7,713 bases of DNA from DATCVA01 sp036567205 (GTDB lineage Bacteria > Pseudomonadota > Gammaproteobacteria > Burkholderiales > Burkholderiaceae_B): contig DATCVA010000137.1 in NCBI GenBank assembly GCA_036567205.1, positions 1 to 7,713 on the forward strand. Reading direction: 5' to 3'. Both the position numbers and the translations under genes were made by a program. Below the pieces are notes generated by a model. It searched no databases, had not been told where the DNA came from, and saw only the letters and a program-made list of their open reading frames with translations. Below are positions 1-5,329 of this stretch, piece after piece. Each line of letters opens with the position of its first letter. Positions within the stretch are counted from its first letter, which is position 1.

Positions 1-1
1 C

Positions 2-790
2 ATTGCGCTGGGCTGTATTTATTACTTTCTGCCCAAGATTATCGGCAGGCCAATCCAGTCCTATAACCTGTCTTTGCTGGGGTTTTGGGCGCTGGCATTT
101 TTCTATGGCCAGGTCGGCGGCCATCATCTGGTGGGCGGACCGGTTCCGGGGTGGCTAGTTACCTTGTCTATCGTGCAAAGCATGATGATGATCGTTCCGG
201 TACTGGCCTTTTCGGTAAATCAGCATCTGACCATGCGAGGTAATTTCAGGACACTGATCTATTCCCCTACACTGCGTTTTATTGTGTTTGGCGGAATGAT
301 GTACACCTTGAGCTCGGTGCAGGGTTCGTTTGAAGCCTTGCGCAGCATCAACACCGTTACCCATTTTACGCATTTTACGGTTGCCCATGCTCACCTGGGC
401 TTATATGCCTTTGTGGCGATGGTCATGTTTGGCGGCATTTATTTCGTTATGCCTCGTGTCATGGCATGGGAGTGGCCATACCCGAAATTGATTGCATTGC
501 ATTTTTGGCTGGTTGTGCTGGGGTTTGGGGTGTACTTTGTGGGCCTGTCCATCGGAGGGTGGTTGCAGGGGGAATATATGCTTGACGCAGCCAAGCCGTT
601 TATAGAGTCGGTGAAAGTCACGATTCCGTATCTTGAGGCCCGTTCCATTGGTGGTGGCCTGATGACTCTTGGCCATTTGGTCTTTGCTTTCCATTTTATT
701 GCGATGGCCTTGCGCCATGGCCCAGCCAGGGTTGGACCGGCGTTGTTTCATAAACGTACGGCCACTTCAGTAGTAATGGAAGGAGCTTGA
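2..790 (+). CDS. ccoN: cbb3-type cytochrome c oxidase subunit I, C-terminal part (5' end outside window)
   Basis: Catalytic subunit of a C-family haem-copper oxidase in the inner membrane, which reduces O2 to water at a haem b3-CuB centre. The reading frame is open from base 2, so the gene begins upstream; a TTG at 74 is internal. Visible landmarks, in order: IYYFLPK (bases 17-37), matching the CcoN helix that carries the active-site tyrosine; the CuB histidine pair GGHH (His codons 122-127); then AHAHLGLY, with His codons 386-388 and 392-394, which in CcoN ligate haem b3 and haem b; then LHFWL and a GGWLQGEYM stretch also typical of CcoN. At least six hydrophobic helices are visible. Family membership is firm from these motifs and from ccoO following after two bases. 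The ligand helix differs from the usual GHVHSGALGW, so this is a divergent CcoN lineage. A nitric oxide reductase is less likely because the tyrosine motif is present. Confidence 0.93.
   Translation: MALGCIYYFLPKIIGRPIQSYNLSLLGFWALAFFYGQVGGHHLVGGPVPGWLVTLSIVQSMMMIVPVLAFSVNQHLTMRGNFRTLIYSPTLRFIVFGGMMYTLSSVQGSFEALRSINTVTHFTHFTVAHAHLGLYAFVAMVMFGGIYFVMPRVMAWEWPYPKLIALHFWLVVLGFGVYFVGLSIGGWLQGEYMLDAAKPFIESVKVTIPYLEARSIGGGLMTLGHLVFAFHFIAMALRHGPARVGPALFHKRTATSVVMEGA
780..785 (+). promoter_or_regulatory. Shine-Dalgarno for ccoO, sets ATG start at 793
   Basis: AAGGAG lies at the very end of ccoN, seven bases before the ATG at 793. The earlier in-frame TTG at 787 is only one base from this motif and overlaps the ccoN stop codon, so ATG 793 is the better start. 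The site inside the upstream gene suggests translational coupling of the two subunits. Confidence 0.75.
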
Positions 791-792
791 GC

Positions 793-1449
793 ATGGAGAG
801 CGAATATAAACTTCTAAGCGGCGCGATGGTCACTTTGGCGTTGGCAACCGCGACGCTGGTAGTGATTCCTTATGTTCAATTGTCGGATGTACCGCCTTCT
901 GATGGGTTGAAGCCATATACCGCCGCCCAGTTGCGCGGCCGCCAGCATTACATAGAAAACGGCTGTGTTTATTGCCACAGTCAGCAACCGCGCAGCCAGT
1001 CGCAGGCGCCTGACTTTCAGCGCGGCTGGGGGCGGGCGCCGGTGGCGGGCGACTATTATTACGATTCGCCTCATTTGCTGGGTACTTCTCGCACAGGGCC
1101 TGATCTATTGAACATCGGTGCGCGCCAGCCCAGCGAAGATTGGCAATTAGGGCATTTATATCAGCCGCGGGCTTATGTCCCCGACAGCATTATGCCTTCA
1201 TATCCGTATATGTTCGACATCAAAGACCAGGCGGAACCCGGCGACAAGGTCGTTAATTTGCCCCCCGGCTTTGCTCCCCTTGACAAGGTTGTGGTGGCTA
1301 AGCCTGAAGCCCTGGATTTGACACAGTACCTGCTTTCTCTTAATAGAACCTACCCGATCAAGGCAGTGCCTAACGAGCGGCATCCCCCGGCCAGCCAGGA
1401 GCCGTCCGGTAACCAGGGCGGCAATGAACAGGCTCCCGCAGCCAAGTAG
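793..1449 (+). CDS. ccoO: cbb3-type cytochrome c oxidase subunit II, membrane-anchored monohaem cytochrome c
   Basis: Membrane-bound cytochrome c that passes electrons to the catalytic subunit CcoN from the periplasmic side. The product has 218 residues. One hydrophobic segment at about residues 11-29 anchors it. The haem c motif CVYCH is at 58-62, inside the strongly conserved CcoO context NGCVYCHSQQPR. RTGPDLLNIGAR (100-111), HLYQPR (121-126) and IMPSYPYM (133-140) follow; Met134 is the probable axial haem ligand. The last 30-35 residues are rich in Pro, Gln, Ala and Gly and look disordered. It follows ccoN after two bases and is clearly in the same operon. The in-frame TTG six bases upstream is rejected as the start because it sits too close to the ribosome binding site. 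Confidence 0.96.
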   Translation: MESEYKLLSGAMVTLALATATLVVIPYVQLSDVPPSDGLKPYTAAQLRGRQHYIENGCVYCHSQQPRSQSQAPDFQRGWGRAPVAGDYYYDSPHLLGTSRTGPDLLNIGARQPSEDWQLGHLYQPRAYVPDSIMPSYPYMFDIKDQAEPGDKVVNLPPGFAPLDKVVVAKPEALDLTQYLLSLNRTYPIKAVPNERHPPASQEPSGNQGGNEQAPAAK

Positions 1450-1506
1450 GCGTTACGGTGGCTGACTGCATCGTTGGCCCTAGGCTAAAGCGATTGATTG
1501 CCTCGC

Positions 1507-1510
1507 GGAG
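1507..1510 (+). promoter_or_regulatory. Shine-Dalgarno deciding ATG 1519 for the P-like cytochrome
   Basis: GGAG within GCGGAGA lies eight bases before ATG 1519. An in-frame TTG at 1498 lies upstream of this motif and would place the ribosome binding site inside the coding sequence, so ATG 1519 is preferred. Confidence 0.65.
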
Positions 1511-1518
1511 AATTCAAT

Positions 1519-2112
1519 ATGTCTGACTTTTCAAAAAAAATTGAAGCTGAACGGCGGGAAATGCCCGAGCCGTATGAAAGCAATCGTCCCATTCCGTGGA
1601 TTGTGATACTGATTGTAGGAGGGCTGTTCGTCTGGGCTGTGGCCTATATAGCCGTAACGCATCAGTCCGACCCTCCCGCGATGGGGGATCGGCGAACGGC
1701 AGCCGATTTTGTGGTTGCCGCCAGTACCGGCGGCGCCGTCGACGGTGGCCAGGTTTATACTGCCAATTGCGTTGCCTGTCACCAGGCAACCGGAGCCGGC
1801 CTGCCCGGGGTCTTTCCGCCACTGGCCGGCTCTGAATGGATAGCGGGCAAAGAGTCGGCAATCATCCAGATTCTGTTGCACGGCATTACCGGCCCGCTGA
1901 CGGTGCATGGCACGGTTTATAACGGAGCAATGCCGCCGTTCGCGGCAACACTTAGCGATGAGCAAATAGCCGCTGTATTAACCCATGTAAGGTCAAGTTT
2001 TGGCAACTCGGCGGGGCCAATCGACGCCGCTCAGGTTCAGAAAGAGCGTGAAGCCACCAAGGACAGAACTGCACCCTGGAATGGCGATGAAGATCTGGCC
2101 AAGCTTAAATAG
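1519..2112 (+). CDS. Membrane-anchored monohaem cytochrome c in the CcoP position of the oxidase operon
   Basis: Probable third subunit or electron-entry cytochrome of the cbb3-type oxidase. The product has 197 residues: a short charged cytoplasmic N-terminus, one membrane helix at about 27-46, a linker, then a single class I cytochrome c domain with CVACH at 84-88. GAGLPGVFPPLAGS (92-105) and the distal Met in NGAMPPF (Met138) complete the fold. SDEQIAAVLTHVR (146-158) is the usual C-terminal helix. A charged tail of about 35 residues ends in DLAKLK. The N-terminal layout resembles CcoP (an ...RPIPWIVILIVGG... anchor). Standard CcoP is about 300 residues with two CXXCH motifs and two N-terminal helices; only one haem motif is present here. 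I therefore leave the symbol blank. It lies 69 bases after ccoO and 18 bases before the Sco gene. It could instead be a separate cytochrome that feeds the oxidase without being a stable subunit. Confidence 0.88.
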   Translation: MSDFSKKIEAERREMPEPYESNRPIPWIVILIVGGLFVWAVAYIAVTHQSDPPAMGDRRTAADFVVAASTGGAVDGGQVYTANCVACHQATGAGLPGVFPPLAGSEWIAGKESAIIQILLHGITGPLTVHGTVYNGAMPPFAATLSDEQIAAVLTHVRSSFGNSAGPIDAAQVQKEREATKDRTAPWNGDEDLAKLK

Positions 2113-2130
2113 ACCGGGCAGGCCGCAATC

Positions 2131-2748
2131 ATGAGGGCCGTGCTGGCTTTGGTGATGGTTTGTCTGATTGGGGTTATGGCCATTTACTGGCAGACGGACG
2201 GGTTTACCGTGGTAACCACCGAGGCGGCGCGGCGCGCCGCTATTGAACGCCAACCTAGGCCGTTGCCGGATGTGGCCTTATGGCTTCAGTCCGACCGCAA
2301 CGATAAGCTGTTGCATAATTTGAAATCCGACGGGCGGGTCGTCGTCGTAAATTTCATGTATACCGGCTGCATGTCGGTTTGTCTGGCCCTGGGGGCCGAG
2401 TTTCAGCGATTGCAAAAGGCTATCCAGGAACAAGCGTTAAGCCATCAGGTTCGCCTGCTGAGCATCAGCTTTGATCCGGCCGACACCCCCGCGACCCTGG
2501 CTCGTTACGCCCGTCAGATGCGTTCAGATCCGGCGATTTGGCAGTTTGCCAGCGTACCCGACCCACAACAACGCCGAAAGTTGCTGGATGCGTTCGGAAT
2601 TATCGTGGTGCCTGCCCCATTGGGCCAGTTTGAACACAATGCCGCTTATCATATTGTGATGGCGGATGGCCGTCTGGCACATATTATCGATTACGATAAT
2701 CCGCAAGACATACTGCAGGTTGCGGCGGTGCAAAGACGGCCGCAATAA
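2131..2748 (+). CDS. SCO1/SenC/PrrC family copper chaperone for oxidase assembly
   Basis: Thioredoxin-fold protein, anchored in the inner membrane with its domain in the periplasm, expected to deliver copper to the oxidase or to reduce its metal-site thiols. The product has 205 residues. A hydrophobic anchor covers about 3-19. NFMYTGCMSVC contains the CXXXC copper-binding pair (Cys80, Cys84), and SISFDPADTP (111-120) is a family hallmark. FEHNAAYHIV supplies the distal histidine (His169), so all three Cu ligands of Sco proteins are present. The first half of the motif is usually followed by DVCP; here it is SVCL, a mild variation. It sits 18 bases after the P-like cytochrome, so it is likely co-transcribed. 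A cbb3 oxidase has no CuA site, so the target would be CuB. The ribosome binding site is weak (GGCAGG just upstream). Confidence 0.92.
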   Translation: MRAVLALVMVCLIGVMAIYWQTDGFTVVTTEAARRAAIERQPRPLPDVALWLQSDRNDKLLHNLKSDGRVVVVNFMYTGCMSVCLALGAEFQRLQKAIQEQALSHQVRLLSISFDPADTPATLARYARQMRSDPAIWQFASVPDPQQRRKLLDAFGIIVVPAPLGQFEHNAAYHIVMADGRLAHIIDYDNPQDILQVAAVQRRPQ

Positions 2749-2818
2749 GGGCGGGCAGGTGCCTGCGGCGCGGGGACTTGTTCAGCTTCCTTAATTACTT
2801 ATCGGGCGTATTGGACTG

Positions 2819-3460
2819 ATGAAATCTTGCTGGCGCAGCAGAACATGTATCGGGCTCAAAGGTTTGTCGCCAAGTTGGCTTTGCGGGCTTGGCAGCGCGT
2901 TATTGTGGGTGCTAGCTGTAGGCTTTAAAGGTTTTTTGACCCGATCCATGTCCATGCACATGCTGGTGCATATCCCGCTTATCGTGGTTTCGGGCGCACT
3001 GGCTTGCCAGGCGTGGTCCTTCAGCGGCTATTGGTTGCACGGGCGCTTCAGCCGTCGTATATCGGCTTTGTATCAGTCTGGCAATCAATATGGCCTTGCG
3101 GGGTTGGTAGCGGTAAGTTTTGTTGGGGCCTATTGGATGATACCGAAGGTTCTGGACTCGGTGCTGCTGTCTGTTTGGGTTGATCTGATGAAGTTTGCGC
3201 TGTTGTTTGCCGCCGGAGCGCTGTTGATCGACTCAATTGAACGTGCCAACGCCGTGATAAAGTTGTTTTTTACCGGCAATTTTTGCTGGATGATGGCAAT
3301 TGCTGGAATACTGTATCAGGACGACTCTGTTCGTTTATGCAATTTTTATTTGCTGGATGACCAGGATATGGCAGGGAAGGGCCTAGTTGTTCTTGCGGTA
3401 ATGCTGCCGCTGCTGTGGCTGGCTCTGGAAGCCAAAGCCGTCAGACGCTTCCTGCGCTAG
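2819..3460 (+). CDS. Polytopic membrane protein, probably CtaG-like oxidase assembly factor
   Basis: Predicted inner-membrane protein of 213 residues with about five or six hydrophobic segments (roughly 20-40, 48-66, 92-108, 115-137, 147-165 and 186-204). MSMHMLVHIPLIVVSGALA (44-62) resembles the HMxxHxxL segment of the caa3-type CtaG family, and AYWMIPKVLDSVL (104-116) resembles that family's WHxPxLYDxAL segment, though the histidine there is Met. It is shorter than typical CtaG (about 270 residues or more) and keeps fewer of the putative metal-binding histidines; His47 and His51 remain. CtaG-family proteins assist copper insertion into terminal oxidases. Its place 70 bases after the Sco gene, on the same strand, supports this role. 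The start codon is uncertain: ATG 2819 has only a weak ribosome binding site, but a later start at Met44 would remove the first hydrophobic segment. If the weak similarity is misleading, it is simply an uncharacterised membrane protein of the oxidase operon. Confidence 0.6.
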   Translation: MKSCWRSRTCIGLKGLSPSWLCGLGSALLWVLAVGFKGFLTRSMSMHMLVHIPLIVVSGALACQAWSFSGYWLHGRFSRRISALYQSGNQYGLAGLVAVSFVGAYWMIPKVLDSVLLSVWVDLMKFALLFAAGALLIDSIERANAVIKLFFTGNFCWMMAIAGILYQDDSVRLCNFYLLDDQDMAGKGLVVLAVMLPLLWLALEAKAVRRFLR

Positions 3461-3523
3461 CAAGGCTGCATGAACCCCCATTGCCGGATTGATATTATTG
3501 CCCAGCCGTCAGGGGGATGAGCG

Positions 3524-3529
3524 TATAGT
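3524..3529 (+). promoter_or_regulatory. Candidate -10 element (TATAGT) before the structured repeat
   Basis: TATAGT matches five of six bases of the sigma70 -10 consensus and would start transcription at about 3535-3537, right at the left arm of the inverted repeat at 3532-3610. The nearest -35-like hexamer, TTGCCC at 3498-3503, is 20 bases away, which is longer than optimal. A tentative promoter for the FAD oxidase gene or for a small structured RNA. Confidence 0.2.
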
Positions 3530-3531
3530 AT

Positions 3532-3610
3532 GTAGTGAAAGATGCGTCGCGCATTTGTCTGGTTGCAGTCTGTCGGACAGGGCGCTACGCATCGGTGCCG
3601 GTTTCACTAC
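3532..3610 (+). repeat. Large imperfect inverted repeat (possible structured leader RNA, small RNA or MITE-like element)
   Basis: GTAGTGAAA (3532-3540) is perfectly complementary to TTTCACTAC (3602-3610). The next 12 bases (3541-3552) pair with 3582-3593 at 11 of 12 positions, the mismatch being 3548 against 3586. Only an 8-base bulge (3594-3601) interrupts the right arm. The 29-base apical loop holds a small hairpin, CTGT-CGG-ACAG (3570-3580). An alternative short hairpin, ATGCG-TCG-CGCAT (3542-3554), would compete with the long stem. No U-run follows, so it does not look like a standard terminator. It lies between two + strand genes and belongs to neither. Function unknown. Confidence 0.6.
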
Positions 3611-3742
3611 TTCCTGACCAAGATCTTATCGGGCAAGTGCTTGACTTAGCCGTGCCCAGTTAATCCCATATCATCCAGCATAGCCGGCAGGCTCTGCGCC
3701 TTAAACGGCGCATCTGGCGATAACGCACTATGGGAGAAAATC

Positions 3743-5146
3743 ATGTCTACTGTGCAAGCCAAAAAAATCGATGGGTTGAAAAGCAGTTTCCAGGGAGAAA
3801 TTCTTCTTCCACATGACGAGGGATATGACAGTGCGCGCAAGATCTGGAATGCAATGATCGACAAGCGTCCTGCGATTATTGCCCGTTGCTCCACCTCCTC
3901 GGATGTCGTTCGCGGCGTGACCTTTGCCAGGGATAACGACCTCTTGCTTGCCATTCGCGGTGGCGGGCACAACATTGCGGGCAATGCCATCTGTGACGAT
4001 GGCATCGTAATCGACCTGTCTCAGATGAAAGCTACAAGCATGGAGCCGGCCCAACGCAAGGTCATCGTCGAAGGCGGCGCCACCCTTGCGGACATGGATG
4101 CCGCCACCCAGGGAAAAGGGCTTGCAACTCCGTTGGGTATTAATTCCACCACTGGTGTTGCCGGGCTGACGCTGGGTGGGGGTTTTGGCTGGCTTAGTCG
4201 TAAGTATGGCATGACGGTTGACAATCTGGAGTCTGCGGAAGTTGTGACGGCGGATGCCAACGTCGTGCGCGCCAGCGCAACCGAAAACGCCGATCTTTTC
4301 TGGGCTTTGCAGGGGGGCGGCGGCAATTTTGGCGTGGTAACCCGCTTCGAGTTTCGGCTTCACCCTGTTGGCCCCGAGTTGTTGAGCGGGCTCATGGTGT
4401 TCCCCGTCTCTGAAGCAAAATCGATACTGCAGCAATACCGCGAGTTTATCGCCAAGGCGCCGGACGAACTCTCCGTATGGACTATTTTGCGCAAGGCGCC
4501 GCCTCTGCCGTTTCTCTCCCGGGAGGTTCATGGCCAAGAGATCGTAGTCCTGGCGCTATGCTATGCGGGTGATCCGAAGCAGGGCGAGAAGTTAATCGAG
4601 CCGTTGCGCAAGTTCGGCAGTTTGCTGGGCGAGCATGTTGGCGTTCAGCCTTACTCGGCATGGCAAAAGGCCTTTGACCCCTTGCTTGCCCCAGGCGCCC
4701 GTAATTATTGGAAGTCGCATAATTTTTCGACACTTAAAGACGGGCTTTTTGATGCCGTCATCGAGTCCATCGCAAAACTTCCATCTTCGCAGTGCGAGAT
4801 TTTTTTCGGTGCCATTGGAGGCGCCACCGAACGGCCAGCTCCTGATTCTACGGCGTATGCGCACCGCGACGCCAGGTTCGTCATGAACGTTCACGGTCGC
4901 TGGGATGATCCGTCCGACGACACGCGCTGCATTAGCTGGGCGCGAGACTTTTTTAAAGCCTCGGCACCCTTTGCCAGCGGCGGAGTTTATGTGAACTTTC
5001 TTACTGCCGATGAAGGTGATCGTGTGCGATCTGCATATGGTCCTAATTACGATCGTCTTGCGCAGATCAAGAGGCAGTACGACCCCGACAATATCTTTCG
5101 TGTGAATCAGAACATCGGACCCGCCAGCGTAACGTCCCGTGCCTGA
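3743..5146 (+). CDS. FAD-linked oxidoreductase, berberine bridge enzyme (BBE)-like family
   Basis: Flavoprotein oxidase or dehydrogenase of the PCMH/VAO superfamily, 467 residues, a normal length for bacterial members. The FAD-binding domain spans about 36-208: PAIIARCSTSSDVVRGVTFARDN is followed by IRGGGHNIAG, where His76 is the expected site of covalent 8-alpha-histidyl FAD. GVAGLTLGGGFGWLSRKYG (138-156) and LFWALQGGGGNFGVVTRFEF (185-204) follow. The C-terminal BBE motif is at 432-460, with YGPNY, LAQIKRQYDPDNIFR and NQNI. The segment 131-141, where bicovalent BBE enzymes have the 6-S-cysteinyl cysteine, has none, so a single covalent link is expected. There is no signal peptide, so the protein is cytoplasmic. 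GGAG at 3733-3736 lies six bases before the ATG and fixes the start. The gene appears monocistronic. The substrate cannot be read from sequence; relatives oxidise sugars, alkaloids or polyketide-type alcohols. Confidence 0.93.
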   Translation: MSTVQAKKIDGLKSSFQGEILLPHDEGYDSARKIWNAMIDKRPAIIARCSTSSDVVRGVTFARDNDLLLAIRGGGHNIAGNAICDDGIVIDLSQMKATSMEPAQRKVIVEGGATLADMDAATQGKGLATPLGINSTTGVAGLTLGGGFGWLSRKYGMTVDNLESAEVVTADANVVRASATENADLFWALQGGGGNFGVVTRFEFRLHPVGPELLSGLMVFPVSEAKSILQQYREFIAKAPDELSVWTILRKAPPLPFLSREVHGQEIVVLALCYAGDPKQGEKLIEPLRKFGSLLGEHVGVQPYSAWQKAFDPLLAPGARNYWKSHNFSTLKDGLFDAVIESIAKLPSSQCEIFFGAIGGATERPAPDSTAYAHRDARFVMNVHGRWDDPSDDTRCISWARDFFKASAPFASGGVYVNFLTADEGDRVRSAYGPNYDRLAQIKRQYDPDNIFRVNQNIGPASVTSRA

Positions 5147-5235
5147 ATGGCGCGGTTGGCCAGTGCCTGCTGAAACTTGGGGTTCCTGGCCACTTTTGAT
5201 CAGGCGCCAAGCAGCCTGTTATGCACAGGGTCGTT

Positions 5236-5272
5236 TAAGCCGCCCGGTGCGCCGGTGGCGCTTGGCGGCTTA
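5236..5272. terminator. Nested hairpin, likely bidirectional terminator between convergent genes
   Basis: TAAGCCGCC (5236-5244) pairs perfectly with GGCGGCTTA (5264-5272). Inside it, GCGCC-GGT-GGCGC (5249-5261) forms a second perfect stem. It lies between the 3' ends of the FAD oxidase gene (+) and the TAXI gene (-), where a shared terminator is expected. The + strand continues TTCATT, only weakly U-rich. CGCCAAGC at 5205-5212 could pair instead with GCTTGGCG at 5260-5267. No gene is visible elsewhere in the 183-base gap 5147-5329. Confidence 0.6.
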
Positions 5273-5329
5273 TTCATTGCAGAAGACACGTTTGTCACCT
5301 CGATCAAGATTAAGAAATTAGTAATGACC

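Larger units (their letters stand above)
3461..3742. other. Intergenic region between oxidase operon and FAD oxidase gene
   Basis: These 282 bases carry no convincing open reading frame. Apart from the large inverted repeat, they hold a perfect 6-bp hairpin, TGCGCC-TTAAAC-GGCGCA (3695-3712), about 30 bases before the ATG of the next gene. A weak promoter candidate is TTAGCC (3646-3651) with TATCAT (3669-3674) at 17-base spacing. The hairpin could be an operator or a leader stem. No terminator with a U-tract is visible after the oxidase operon. Confidence 0.5.

Noticed and set aside
787..792. TTG start for ccoO overlapping the ccoN stop
   Set aside because: AAGGAG at 780-785 is one base from this TTG but seven bases from ATG 793, so the ATG start is favoured.
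1498..1518. TTG start adding seven residues to the P-like cytochrome
   Set aside because: The ribosome binding site GGAG (1507-1510) lies within this extension and is correctly spaced for ATG 1519.
2750..2775. GCAGG-TG-CCTGC palindrome after the Sco gene as a terminator
   Set aside because: The two-base loop is too tight for a stable hairpin, no U-run follows, and the next gene appears to belong to the same operon.
3490..3503. TTGAT half-site resembling an FNR/Anr box after the oxidase operon
   Set aside because: The second half (ATCAA) is missing at the required four-base spacing. A real FNR site for the oxidase would be upstream of ccoN, outside the window.
3728..4537. Long minus-strand open frame (about 269 codons) opposite the FAD oxidase gene
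   Set aside because: It lies fully antisense to a well-supported flavoenzyme gene, its translation shows no recognisable motif and is rich in Arg, His and Gly as expected of a shadow frame.
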